A stretch of 38,958 nucleotides of DNA from Crocosphaera chwakensis CCY0110 (GTDB lineage: Bacteria; Cyanobacteriota; Cyanobacteriia; Cyanobacteriales; Microcystaceae). The stretch spans positions 1 through 38,958 of the forward strand of contig NZ_AAXW01000045.1 of the NCBI RefSeq assembly GCF_000169335.1, in the 5' to 3' direction. Of this stretch, positions 8,346-16,457 are shown piece after piece; the stretch's first letter is position 1; every line of letters starts with the position of its first letter. Under the pieces are notes generated by a model. The model did no database searches and was not told where the DNA came from. It was given only the letters and a program-made list of their open reading frames with translations. Made by a program: the position numbers and the translations under genes.

Positions 8346-9923
8346 TTAAGAATAAGTTCTTCTATTAATCAAAAAATAACCGATATTTTCTAGAGTAAAA
8401 CCAATTAATAAACCGAATAAATGGCTTAGCATACTAACTTGAGGAATGACTAAATCAGATACTAATTGTAAGCTAATGACTAATATCATAGTTAGTAATC
8501 TTTTACGGTTAATATAGGACTTATCTTGTAACCATTTCCTGAGAAAAATCGCAGTTAAACTACCGACCAAACCCATAATTGATGCTGAGGCACCGACAAG
8601 AATATAATCTACTGTATTAGTATAAAGAGCTACACAGGAAAATGCAAACATTGAACCGATTCCACTGAACAAATAAAGGACAAAATAATGGTATTTATTA
8701 CTTAAAGATTCTACTAAATTACCAATAATATAAAGAGCAAACATATTCATTAAAAAATGTCCCCATCCGTAGTGAAGAAAATTAGCAGTAATTAACCGCC
8801 AAAATTCACCTTGCCAGACAATCATAGGAACTAAAGCCCCCAATTGATATAAACTTTCAATGTTTTCACTACCACCAAAATTAATTTCTATGATAAACCC
8901 TAAGCAATTAAGAATGATAAAAAATAGAGTTATTTTATTACTTTTTGACTTGAAAATATTATAAGTTGTGTGAAATTCTTTATTTTTAAAGTTAGTCTTA
9001 TAAAGAATTTTGTAGTCACTATTTTTAATTCTGTTCAAGAAAGAAATTAAGCTTTTTGTGCATCTCCATTCGATGGATGATTTTAATATATAATGATTCT
9101 CCAAATATGTGGTAAGTAAAGTTTCATAGTTATTATTATTCTGACCCATGACTGTTCTTACTGTAACTAACCAAAACGCCTGTAAATATTTTGGATAAAA
9201 AGATAATTCAGATTGAAATAAGTTTTTTGTTGCTGCAATTTGACCAGAAAAAACAAAAGCATATAATTTAATTTGAGAAATATAAGAGTATTTTTTTCGT
9301 TTTAATAAAATAGATTGTACAGTTAAAAGATTTTGAAATAATTGCTTCAATTGGCCTGTTTCTCCTAAAGTTCTCATATAATAAGTGAGTAAAAGAGGAT
9401 CAGAAAATAATATTTTTTTGTCAATTTGATTATTAAACCACTGTAAACAACTCTGCCAATCTCCTAAAATTTCATAAGTAAAAAGTTGATAATAACAACA
9501 AAAAATCGGAAGATGATTATGTTTTTTATTCAAAAGATCGATAGCCTTTTGTTTATTTCCATTGTCAGCCAATTCTAGAGCCAATAATAATTGATAATAG
9601 TTTCGCCAATATTTAGTAAAATGTAAAACCATTAATCTAGATAAAAGTTGGCGAGATTTATGATAGTTTTTAACTTCAAATAAACGAGCAATACGCCGTA
9701 ATCCCCACTGAGGAATCAATAAAAAAAAGATAGATAAACTTCCTCCTATCCAAGCACTTAAATTAAAATTAATAACTAATAATAAAGCTGTCATTAAAAT
9801 AATGGATATAGAAATAGTTATCCAGCCATCATTTTTGGGGATAATTCCTTTAAACGTTTGTATAATAGTAACTAAACAAGTAGAAAAAACTGTTATAATA
9901 ATCAGGATATAAAAATCTATCAT
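8346..9923 (-). CDS. Rhomboid family intramembrane serine protease with long N-terminal region
   Basis: The product is 525 aa from ATG at 9923. The C-terminal ~210 residues are a rhomboid domain: HYGWGHFLMNMFALY (His and Asn as in GlpG TM2), GASASIMGLVG with the catalytic serine at about 446, and SHLFGLLIG with the catalytic histidine at about 501. Rhomboids cleave transmembrane substrates inside the membrane. The first ~315 residues hold two hydrophobic helices followed by a helical, TPR-like region (YYQLLLALELADNGNKQKA), possibly for substrate binding. A longer frame from TTG at 9968 begins inside a terminator hairpin, so I prefer 9923. The gene is notably AT-rich compared with its neighbours. 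Confidence 0.85.
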   Translation of the reverse strand: MIDFYILIIITVFSTCLVTIIQTFKGIIPKNDGWITISISIILMTALLLVINFNLSAWIGGSLSIFFLLIPQWGLRRIARLFEVKNYHKSRQLLSRLMVLHFTKYWRNYYQLLLALELADNGNKQKAIDLLNKKHNHLPIFCCYYQLFTYEILGDWQSCLQWFNNQIDKKILFSDPLLLTYYMRTLGETGQLKQLFQNLLTVQSILLKRKKYSYISQIKLYAFVFSGQIAATKNLFQSELSFYPKYLQAFWLVTVRTVMGQNNNNYETLLTTYLENHYILKSSIEWRCTKSLISFLNRIKNSDYKILYKTNFKNKEFHTTYNIFKSKSNKITLFFIILNCLGFIIEINFGGSENIESLYQLGALVPMIVWQGEFWRLITANFLHYGWGHFLMNMFALYIIGNLVESLSNKYHYFVLYLFSGIGSMFAFSCVALYTNTVDYILVGASASIMGLVGSLTAIFLRKWLQDKSYINRKRLLTMILVISLQLVSDLVIPQVSMLSHLFGLLIGFTLENIGYFLINRRTYS

Positions 9924-9950
9924 TCTTGATTTCTGTGAGAGTAAAAAACT

Positions 9951-9987
9951 AAAAGCGACAGAAACCAAATAATAAACTGTCGCTTTT
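9951..9987 (-). terminator. Terminator of the 56-aa ORF
   Basis: AAAAGCGACAG (9951-9961) pairs perfectly with CTGTCGCTTTT (9977-9987) around a 15-base loop. On the minus strand it is followed by AGTTTTTTAC, giving a T-run. It lies just after the small gene ending at 10009 and before the rhomboid gene, so the rhomboid gene should have its own start signal or depend on read-through. Confidence 0.7.
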
Positions 9988-10008
9988 AGGAGAAAAAGAA
10001 TTTAAGAA

Positions 10009-10179
10009 TTATGTAGGAAAAGTCAATTCAAACTCTTCAATTAATTCGTCAAGTTCTTCGAGAGCTTGTTTAACATCCACTCGTAAAATTCCTAAATCTG
10101 GTTTTTTCAAAAGTTCAACTAAAAATCCTCGTTTACTTTCGATTAATTTGACTTGTTCTTGAATTGTTTCTTTATCCAT
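10009..10179 (-). CDS. Small conserved-looking hypothetical protein (56 aa)
   Basis: An ATG at 10179 opens a 57-codon frame ending in TAA at 10009-10011. The predicted protein is hydrophilic, acidic toward the C-terminus and probably helical (MDKETIQEQVKLIESK at the start, ALEELDELIEEFEL near the end), suggesting a short coiled coil. It has no signal peptide or cysteine. Support comes from the strong terminator just after its stop and its own upstream space; the overlapping longer frame in the same region has no such support. I do not recognise the family and offer no function. Confidence 0.6.
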   Translation of the reverse strand: MDKETIQEQVKLIESKRGFLVELLKKPDLGILRVDVKQALEELDELIEEFELTFPT

Positions 10180-10358
10180 TTATTTGAACCTAAAGTGAAC
10201 ACTAACTCTAGGATAAACAATATTGAGTATTCTGATCTAGCATTAACCAAAAAATTTCTCAAAAATAAATTATTTCTTGTTTGAGGGTTTCCCTCTTTTC
10301 TTAAGTACCCATCACGAGGATAATAAAATTTAAAGCGATCGCAAAACACAGGAATTTT

Positions 10359-10919
10359 ATGTTACGCAAACTTTCATTAGCACGAGTTGGATTAACCGTC
10401 GGAGGAATTTTAACCATTATCGGTTTTGTCGCCTATGCAATGGATAATCCTACCCTTAATTTAGCAGGATTTTTCTATGGTGTCCCGATTTTATTAGGGG
10501 GACTAGCTCTTAAAGCAGCAGAACTAAAACCCATTCCCTATAGTCAAGAGATATCTCCAGAAATTATAGCTTTAAGGGAAGAAAAAGCCACTCCAACCCA
10601 AGACCAAATTCGTAAAGATGTTACCCGTTATCGTTATGGACAAGAAGCCCATCTTGATGAGTCTCTCGAACGGTTAGGCTTAAGTCCAACCGATGAAGAT
10701 AGACCTATTTTAGTGGCCATTCGAGAGGAAAAAGTAGAAGAAAAATATGCTTTAATCCTAGAATTTGAATCTCCTTTTATTTCCCTAGAAACTTGGCAAC
10801 AAAAAAAAGAAAAAATTGCAAAGTTTTTTGGACCTGGGATTACAGTAAAAATTGATGGTAAAGAAGATAATAAAGTAGACCTTTTCCTAATTAGCTTAGG
10901 AAATAATCAAGATAACTAA
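10359..10919 (+). CDS. DUF2854 family membrane protein
   Basis: A 186-aa protein with two hydrophobic segments near the N-terminus (residues ~9-28 and ~34-52, LAGFFYGVPILLGGLALKAAEL), then a soluble acidic domain containing QDQIRKDVTRYRYGQEAHLDESLERLGL. This is the DUF2854 family of cyanobacteria and chloroplasts, with no established function. The soluble part should face one side of the cytoplasmic or thylakoid membrane. It stands alone, facing the DUF4079 gene across a shared hairpin terminator. The start at 10359 is the first ATG and puts the hydrophobic segment at the proper distance. Confidence 0.85.
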   Translation: MLRKLSLARVGLTVGGILTIIGFVAYAMDNPTLNLAGFFYGVPILLGGLALKAAELKPIPYSQEISPEIIALREEKATPTQDQIRKDVTRYRYGQEAHLDESLERLGLSPTDEDRPILVAIREEKVEEKYALILEFESPFISLETWQQKKEKIAKFFGPGITVKIDGKEDNKVDLFLISLGNNQDN

Positions 10920-10925
10920 ATTAAA

Positions 10926-10955
10926 GGTAACAGGAAACGATACCTTCCTGTTACC
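10926..10955. terminator. Bidirectional hairpin between convergent genes
   Basis: GGTAACAGGAA (10926-10936) and TTCCTGTTACC (10945-10955) form a perfect 11-bp stem with an 8-base loop. AT-rich flanks follow on both strands (TTTAATTT on the minus side). It sits between the stops of the DUF2854 and DUF4079 genes. Confidence 0.7.
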
Positions 10956-10996
10956 GAATTAAACTAAGAAAAATTAATGTAATGTGTACCTTGCGC

Positions 10997-11470
10997 TTAA
11001 GACATTTTATCAAGAATTTTTTGGACAATATTCATCCCACTAAAGGCTTGCCAACCGAATAAACCCACAATAGCCGTGTTCAAAGTAATATGGGTGTAAC
11101 GGGCTAACTCATTACCTTTCTGCATTAAAGGAGAAAGAGAAGCAGAAACCGCGATCAACCCAGTCATACTTAGCCCAACCAATAAATGGGGACCGACGAA
11201 TAATTTACCATTGTTGATGTAGGTAACAGCCATACCACCTAGATTACCTAATACCATTAAACCTAAGAGTAAAGAACCTAATTGATAGTGGCGAGTCCGA
11301 AAATCTTTTTTTATTAATTCTTTTTTGGTATCTTTTTGGGCAAAGCGAGTCCGTCGCCATTGAATGCCTAAATATAGGGCATAAAGGGTTAAAGCGAATA
11401 AAATCCACATCAGAATAGGATGGCCAAATTGTGACCAAACCTTAATGGGTTCTGGAATGTCTACGGTCAT
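10997..11470 (-). CDS. DUF4079 family integral membrane protein
   Basis: The product is 157 aa from ATG at 11470, which has AGGA at a good distance upstream; the frame is open further to 11554 but without a better start. It has four hydrophobic helices, with VWSQFGHPILMWILF, HYQLGSLLLGLMVLGNLGG, GPHLLVGLSMTGLIA and HITLNTAIVGLFGWQAF. Conserved histidines in several helices resemble cytochrome-b561-like bundles, so haem binding is possible but unproven. DUF4079 is found in cyanobacteria and plastid-bearing organisms. The gene is divergent from the lipoprotein gene at 11592. Confidence 0.85.
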   Translation of the reverse strand: MTVDIPEPIKVWSQFGHPILMWILFALTLYALYLGIQWRRTRFAQKDTKKELIKKDFRTRHYQLGSLLLGLMVLGNLGGMAVTYINNGKLFVGPHLLVGLSMTGLIAVSASLSPLMQKGNELARYTHITLNTAIVGLFGWQAFSGMNIVQKILDKMS

Positions 11471-11591
11471 AAAGAGTTCCTTAAGAAAATGATCAGAGTA
11501 AGTTACAAAACTTAACTTAACATAAATTGTAGACCAATAAGTGGTTTGACACAATCAAAGAGGAATCAAAAATTTAAGGAGTCACTGAAAA

Positions 11592-12098
11592 ATGCTGTTG
11601 AAAATACGTCAAGTTTTTACGGTTTTTGCTTTAAGTATTCTCTTATTACTAACATCTTGTGCCACTCAAGCCCCATCAAGGTTTGACCAGGCACAGCAAG
11701 AAAGCAGCCAGAGAGGCAGTAGTGCCGTTGTTAAAGAATCAGAGTCAGGGGGCAGTTTTAATCAGTTTTTCCCCCCTTCTGGTGGCGGATATGAGCGTGT
11801 TTATACCCAAGAAAAAAAAGGATTTGCAGAAGCTAAATTGAAAAAAGACGGTAAAGAAGTGGCCATGTTAGCCATTTCTGACACGCTCAATAATCCCACT
11901 GCAGCCAAAAAATTCGAGAAAAGTACCCAGAATATCGGGGGTTATCCTGCAGTTTCCCAAGGGAGTACCGGAACCGCCGTTTTAGTTGGCGATCGCTATC
12001 AAGTGAAGGTATTGTCTCGTGATCCTGCTTTTTCTGAGAGCGATCGCCAAGCTTGGTTAGAAAAGTTTGATCTCAATGGATTATCACAGTTAAAATAA
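11592..12098 (+). CDS. Conserved cyanobacterial lipoprotein, function unknown
   Basis: A 168-aa product with a signal peptide and a lipobox (LLTSC, cysteine at about residue 23), so it should be lipidated and membrane-attached outside the cytoplasm. The mature part starts with a serine-rich linker and continues with a compact domain (YERVYTQEKKGFAEAKLKKDGK, then VLVGDRYQVKVLSRDPAF). This resembles a conserved cyanobacterial hypothetical family, but I can attach no role. The start is supported by AAGGAG about 10 bases before the ATG. It is convergent with the GH15-like gene, only 3 bp between stops. Confidence 0.75.
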   Translation: MLLKIRQVFTVFALSILLLLTSCATQAPSRFDQAQQESSQRGSSAVVKESESGGSFNQFFPPSGGGYERVYTQEKKGFAEAKLKKDGKEVAMLAISDTLNNPTAAKKFEKSTQNIGGYPAVSQGSTGTAVLVGDRYQVKVLSRDPAFSESDRQAWLEKFDLNGLSQLK

Positions 12099-12101
12099 TT
12101 A

Positions 12102-13418
12102 TCAATTATTATTAATTGACAAAGAGTGTTTCATCATTTCTAAAGCCATTCTAAGGTTAGCTTGTGTCCACAATAAAGGAGTCGCATCTCCTGGGACATA
12201 AGCTTCTTTTTTTAAGTAGTATAATTCAGGACATTTGAAAGCCCCAAAAGGACTATCCGAAGAGGTTATTTGCCCTAAAGAACGATTAAGATAATAAGTC
12301 TGTTGTTGTAGATAGTTTATCTCTTGTGTCTGTTGAAATTTAACACCAAAAATGGCAGAAATAATGGGATCAAAAATACACCATTGAGCCTCTTCTCCTA
12401 TTTGTAGTTCTCGATTATTCTCTTTAAACCATTGTTCTCTATCAGTGGAAAGGGTTGTCCTAATTTCAGGGGGAACTTCTTTATAGTTTTTACACCAAAA
12501 AGAATCTTTTAAATAGCGTCTAATTCCATAATCTCCTTGTAAATTATTAATAACATCTTCAAGAATTTTGTTGGACATATCTCCTTTAATAACTTGGAGA
12601 GGATAAATCAAAAAGAGTAAAGCTGAATCATAACGTCGATTTTTAGGCTTTTTTTGAATACATTCTGACGGTAAAATTTTATTGAGTTCTTCTTTCCCTT
12701 TTGCGATTAAGTTATTAACAAACTCAATATTAATCATTGTATTATTTACTTTTAAATCATTGGTCAATGGTAATTCTTGGAACAATCGTTTAAACTCGGT
12801 TAAACCAGCTAGAACTACTCCAATGCTAGAAGCTTCAATTTTGGGATCTTCTTCCCAATGTCCACTATCTTCATCTTGCCAATATTCAATAGCATGAAAA
12901 TAAGCCACAAAAAGACTGATGGTTTCTAATTGCTCGATGTTTGTATTTAATCTTTTTTCTCGTACTAATTTACAATAAAACCAGACAAAATATCCCAAAG
13001 CATCATTTTGAGCATGGTTCCATTCTTGGTCAATTTCTTCTAAAGTTTCTCCCTTAAAACGAATATGGGGACGCTGCATCATTTCATCTTTGTTAACTTG
13101 ACCTGTAATAATATTCAAAAACCGCGATCGATGGGTCTGAAAATATTGCATTAAAGTCTGAACTGTTTTAAGTGCTATATCGATTTTATTACAACAATAA
13201 TGAGCATAAGCTACATAAATATTATCCCTAACCCAAACATTACTATATCCTGTATATTCAGTATTAGAAATAATAGCAGCAGCCGAAAATAGTCCATTAT
13301 CCAAAGGAGAAAAATCAAAGGTTTTTTGCTGTTCTAAGAGTTGGATAATCTTTTCAATCTCGGATAAAGAATAATCGGAAGAAACTAACTGACTAATGGT
13401 TTGATTATGAATGATCAT
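12102..13418 (-). CDS. GH15/phosphorylase-kinase-like glycoside hydrolase family protein
   Basis: The protein is ~438 aa from ATG at 13418; the frame is open to 13469, but those first 17 residues look non-native. It has the (alpha/alpha)6 features of the glucoamylase/phosphorylase-kinase-alpha group: SNVWVRDNIYVAYAHY, HIRFKGETLEEI, WNHAQNDALGYFVWFY, WEEDPKIEASSIGVVLAGL and EEAQWCIFDPI. No signal peptide is seen, so a cytosolic role in alpha-glucan metabolism is likely, though the catalytic acids cannot be fixed by eye. It ends 3 bp from the stop of the lipoprotein gene. Upstream lies ~960 bp of decayed sequence. Confidence 0.7.
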   Translation of the reverse strand: MIIHNQTISQLVSSDYSLSEIEKIIQLLEQQKTFDFSPLDNGLFSAAAIISNTEYTGYSNVWVRDNIYVAYAHYCCNKIDIALKTVQTLMQYFQTHRSRFLNIITGQVNKDEMMQRPHIRFKGETLEEIDQEWNHAQNDALGYFVWFYCKLVREKRLNTNIEQLETISLFVAYFHAIEYWQDEDSGHWEEDPKIEASSIGVVLAGLTEFKRLFQELPLTNDLKVNNTMINIEFVNNLIAKGKEELNKILPSECIQKKPKNRRYDSALLFLIYPLQVIKGDMSNKILEDVINNLQGDYGIRRYLKDSFWCKNYKEVPPEIRTTLSTDREQWFKENNRELQIGEEAQWCIFDPIISAIFGVKFQQTQEINYLQQQTYYLNRSLGQITSSDSPFGAFKCPELYYLKKEAYVPGDATPLLWTQANLRMALEMMKHSLSINNN

Positions 13419-13805
13419 TTTTTTTAACGAGATAACTATACTATTTAGGCAAATAATTTTTACCATCACTTTTTTACAAAATTACCTAAATTCTTCCCTT
13501 TGTATAGAATTTAATAGAATAATATTGTTTTGATAACTACTACCGAAATTGATAAAGCAATATTAATATCGGTGAAGAAAATTTAAGGTTACATATTAAG
13601 CAGCCAAATTCTCTGTACTATTATAAAGCAACAAATAAGTTGATTGAGCAATTACTGAATAATTTCTGAGGAATTTTATCTGTTATGCTTCGACTAAAAC
13701 TGTTCCCTAATCTTTATATTTAATCCTCATAACTGACTGGTGATTGCTATATGTAACGTCTCAAACTACTATAGCTGATTGGAAATTATGGGAAATACAA
13801 ATTAA

Positions 13806-14062
13806 GACATAAGCCAACTTCCATTTAATTTCGATACTACTCTTTATGAGCCTAAAAACGCCTTTTGGATGGCGATCTTTTCTAATCTTGTTTATTTAAC
13901 GATAGGAGATAAAAAGACGTTAATCCCGATGATGAAGCCTTAAATACAGATGAATTATCGATATGGCTCAAAGGATTAAAAAAACCTAAGCGATCGCTGT
14001 CGTTGACTGGTCACAGTTTAGGGGGTGCAAGGCATTTAAACTTGGAGAAAGAAACTTCCTGA
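13806..14062 (+). pseudogene. Remnant of a class-3 lipase-like alpha/beta hydrolase gene
   Basis: Two overlapping frames carry parts of one protein. Frame 13806-13943 encodes LYEPKNAFWMAIFSNLVYL and ends at a stop. Frame 13919-14062 encodes NPDDEALNTDELSIWLKGL and then LTGHSLGGA, the nucleophile elbow (GxSxG) of class-3 lipases, before a TGA. A frameshift near 13919-13943 and the lack of the rest of the domain show the gene is broken. The parent enzyme would have been a serine hydrolase. Confidence 0.6.
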
Positions 14063-14275
14063 GCAATGGGAGCGTTTTTCTGAAGAACTATAAAGTCTTT
14101 GTTCTAGAGCAGGTGTATTATCTTTTACAGCAACAGGAGACACAGAAGACTTAGAAATTTTTCTAAAAACATTCTCCGACTCGACTACTGTTGCTTTTTC
14201 GGACTTTTCTACGAAGCTTTCACTGAGGTAAGTAATTAGACTGATTGGGCTTTAGGTACAACCTCTCATAGTTTG

Positions 14276-14323
14276 AAGTTATACACTAAGTTATACACGA
14301 AGTTATACATAAAGATATACACT
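14276..14323. repeat. Four tandem 12-bp direct repeats
   Basis: Units AAGTTATACACT (14276), AAGTTATACACG (14288), AAGTTATACATA (14300) and AAGATATACACT (14312) follow head to tail with only a few changes. They end 63 bp before the WecG-type gene start and are followed by AACGCT-AACGTT-AACC. They may be regulator-binding iterons or slippage products. Confidence 0.85.
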
Positions 14324-14386
14324 AACGCTAACGTTAACCACCCATAATAGGAATAGGGGAAAATAACTAGATCCTAAGTGTATCCT

Positions 14387-15238
14387 ATGAAGACTGTTAA
14401 CATTCTTGATGTCGCTATTGACAATCTTTCAATCAAAGAATTACTGAACTCTCTGAATCAGAAGGGGGGTGTTGTCGTAACCCCTAACGTAGATCACCTG
14501 ATGAAACTCCGTAAAGATGCTGAATTAAGGAATGTCTATCGGCAGTCAGATTATCGAGTGTGTGATAGCAAGATTGTTCAGTTTGCCTCTTATTTCTTAG
14601 GAACACCGATTCAAGAGAAAATTTCGGGGTCTGATTTTTTTCCAGCTTTTTATGAACACAACAAAGATAACGAAAACATCAAAATCTTTTTATTGGGAGC
14701 GCGGGAAGGGGTTGCTAAAATTGCCCAAGAAAGAATTAACCATAAAGTGGGTAGAAATATTATCGTAGATTGTTATTCCCCCGCTTATGGGTTTGAGCAG
14801 GATGAAGAAGAATGTCAAAGAATTATAGACAAAATCAAAGCATCATCCGCTACTGTTTTGGCAGTGGGGTTAGGTGCGCCTAAACAAGAAAAATGGATTA
14901 ACCGTTATCGACATCAACTACCTGGGGTGAAAATATTTTTAGCCATTGGTGCGACCATTGATTTTGAAGCAGGTTATAAATCTCGTTCTCCTAGGTGGAT
15001 GAGTGAAGCAGGATTAGAATGGTTATATCGTTTATTGTCTGAACCTCAACGGCTTTGGAAACGTTATTTAGTTGAAAGTATGCCATTTTTTGGTTTAATT
15101 GTGCGTCAAAAAATTAAGACAATAGTGTCTACGCAAGCTTTTTTTAAAAAAAAGTCAATCAAAAAATTTACTCAGGAAAAGTGGATAATAATTAAATTTT
15201 GGATGGCTATTTTACTCCTGAGTAAAACGTCTTTTTAA
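14387..15238 (+). CDS. WecG/TagA/CpsF family glycosyltransferase (GT26)
   Basis: A 283-aa enzyme from ATG at 14387; a GTG nine bases earlier is also possible. Family blocks are TPNVDHLMKLRKD, FASYFLGTPIQEKISGSDFF, IFLLGAREGVA, VGLGAPKQEKWI and AIGATIDFEAG with RSPRWMSEAGLEWLYRLLSEP. Members transfer a sugar (often N-acetylmannosaminuronate, ManNAc or a related sugar) to a lipid-linked sugar in building envelope polysaccharide or teichoic-acid linkage units, at the inner face of the membrane. The C-terminal tail is basic and ends in a hydrophobic stretch (MAILLLSKTSF). Acceptor and donor are unknown here. The gene stands alone behind the 12-bp repeats, and its stop lies 13 bp from the convergent coaE. 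Confidence 0.88.
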   Translation: MKTVNILDVAIDNLSIKELLNSLNQKGGVVVTPNVDHLMKLRKDAELRNVYRQSDYRVCDSKIVQFASYFLGTPIQEKISGSDFFPAFYEHNKDNENIKIFLLGAREGVAKIAQERINHKVGRNIIVDCYSPAYGFEQDEEECQRIIDKIKASSATVLAVGLGAPKQEKWINRYRHQLPGVKIFLAIGATIDFEAGYKSRSPRWMSEAGLEWLYRLLSEPQRLWKRYLVESMPFFGLIVRQKIKTIVSTQAFFKKKSIKKFTQEKWIIIKFWMAILLLSKTSF

Positions 15239-15251
15239 TCAGATTATAAGC

Positions 15252-15848
15252 TTAATTCTTTTTTATTATTTTATCAATTTGTTGATACAAGTTTTTTTTT
15301 GTAGAGGAATTATCAAGAACAACGTCAGCCCTGCTAACTTTATCTTCAATGGGAAACTGACTTTTAATCCGAGCGATCGCTTCTTCTTCGCTTAAATAAT
15401 TCCTGTCTATTAATCGTTGTAATTGTTGTTCATAGGAACAATATACTACCCAAATTTCTGTTACTAAATCGGTTAATTGAGATTCAAATAATAAAGGAAT
15501 ATCTAAAACAATAATCTCCCCTTCATATTGATTTTTTTCTTGTTGAAATCTTTGTCTAACATAGGGATGAATTTGTTGTTCTAACCATTGTTTTTCTGTT
15601 GAATTATTAAAAATAATATTACCTAATTTCTTACGATTTAATTCGCCATTGTTTAAACAAATATCTGAGCCATATCGTTTTTTAATAGTTTGTAAAATAG
15701 GAGAATTTTTCTCAACAGCTTCCCTTGCATAAGTATCAGCATCTAAAACTCGAATATTACAAACAGTGGCTAAATAATGAGAAACTGTCGTTTTTCCTGT
15801 CCCTATTCCCCCCGTTAACCCAATAATTCGTTTTGATTTTCGATTCAT
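15252..15848 (-). CDS. coaE: Dephospho-CoA kinase
   Basis: A 198-aa P-loop kinase catalysing the last step of coenzyme A synthesis, ATP-dependent phosphorylation of dephospho-CoA, in the cytosol. The Walker A motif GGIGTGKT is at residues ~13-20. DADTYAREAV, DIPLLFE, RLIDRNYLSEEEAIARIKSQ and DVVLDNSS are the usual CoaE motifs. The length is normal. It is convergent with the WecG-type gene and divergent from the zinc-ribbon gene at 15936 across 87 bp. No other CoA gene is nearby. Confidence 0.95.
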   Translation of the reverse strand: MNRKSKRIIGLTGGIGTGKTTVSHYLATVCNIRVLDADTYAREAVEKNSPILQTIKKRYGSDICLNNGELNRKKLGNIIFNNSTEKQWLEQQIHPYVRQRFQQEKNQYEGEIIVLDIPLLFESQLTDLVTEIWVVYCSYEQQLQRLIDRNYLSEEEAIARIKSQFPIEDKVSRADVVLDNSSTKKNLYQQIDKIIKKN

Positions 15849-15935
15849 TATTAAAAACTAAAATAAGCCTAGAATTTTCAGGGATTATAAACAAAAGCTG
15901 ATAAACTTTACATATCTTAGAAAAGCGAAAATATT

Positions 15936-16334
15936 ATGAATTTATTAAGGTGTCCTAAATGTAGAGAAAAATTAGAGCCGATTATTTATGAGGATATCGA
16001 AGTTGACCGTTGTTGTCAATGTAGAGGTATTTGGTTTGATTCCTCAGAAGCTGAAAACCTTAAAAAGCTTAGAGGTTCAGAAACAATTGACATTGGACAA
16101 TTGAATAGGGAAAATCATAAAGAGGCTTTAGACACTGACATTCTTTGTCCCCATTGTAATATTGCAATGACCAAAATATTTGATATTGATAAACATCCCA
16201 TTTGGTACGAAACCTGTCCTCAATGTCAAGGTATTTGGTTCGATGCAGGGGAATTCAAGAAATTTAAAGATAACTTTTCTCATCCTAAATTGTTATCTAG
16301 AGCATTCAATCTGTTTCGCTTTAAAAAAAAATAA
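15936..16334 (+). CDS. Tandem zf-TFIIB-type zinc-ribbon protein
   Basis: The 132-aa product contains two similar zinc ribbons: CPKCREKLEP with CCQCRGIWFDSSEAE (residues ~6-35), and CPHCNIAMTKIFD with CPQCQGIWFDAGEF (residues ~70-103). This CPxC...CxxCxGxWFD pattern is the zf-TFIIB (PF13453) family. A basic tail ends the protein. No enzyme domain or membrane segment is present. The molecular role of bacterial members is not established; nucleic-acid or protein binding is inferred from the fold. It ends just before a strong terminator hairpin. Confidence 0.85.
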   Translation: MNLLRCPKCREKLEPIIYEDIEVDRCCQCRGIWFDSSEAENLKKLRGSETIDIGQLNRENHKEALDTDILCPHCNIAMTKIFDIDKHPIWYETCPQCQGIWFDAGEFKKFKDNFSHPKLLSRAFNLFRFKKK

Positions 16335-16353
16335 TTACTATAATGCAAAAAGT

Positions 16354-16394
16354 TAAAGGCGATACTTTACATTTTCTAGTAAGTATCGCCTTTA
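16354..16394 (+). terminator. Strong hairpin terminator after the zinc-ribbon gene
   Basis: TAAAGGCGATACTT (16354-16367) pairs perfectly with AAGTATCGCCTTTA (16381-16394) around a 13-base loop, followed by TTTTAC. It could also serve transcripts from the convergent gene that ends at 16458. Confidence 0.75.
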
Positions 16395-16457
16395 TTTTAC
16401 CAATAATTAAATTTTGCTCTTGTCACCAAATTCTCTAACTCCCTGATAACACCAACC

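Larger units (their letters stand above)
13419..14386. other. Long non-coding/decayed region
   Basis: About 970 bases without an intact gene. The part 13419-13805 is AT-rich and shows nothing I can support. 13806-14062 is a broken lipase gene. 14094-14231 is a further open fragment of 45 codons (AGVLSFTATGDTEDLEIF) of unknown origin. 14276-14323 holds four 12-bp tandem repeats, then TAACG/TTAACC motifs before the next gene. Confidence 0.6.

Noticed and set aside
10143..10349. 68-codon minus-strand frame overlapping the 56-aa gene
   Set aside because: Its composition looks random, it overlaps the better-supported frame ending at 10009, and it runs into the promoter of the DUF2854 gene.
11244..11438. 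64-codon minus-strand frame inside the DUF4079 gene
   Set aside because: It is an alternative frame of a gene with clear membrane helices.
13419..13805. Possible insertion-sequence remnant
   Set aside because: No terminal inverted repeats, target duplications or transposase motifs were visible.
14276..14323. CRISPR array
   Set aside because: The 12-bp units are contiguous, without spacers, and no cas gene is present.
14378..14386. GTG start adding three residues to the WecG-type protein
   Set aside because: ATG at 14387 is the simpler start, and conserved sequence begins just after it; the GTG cannot be excluded.
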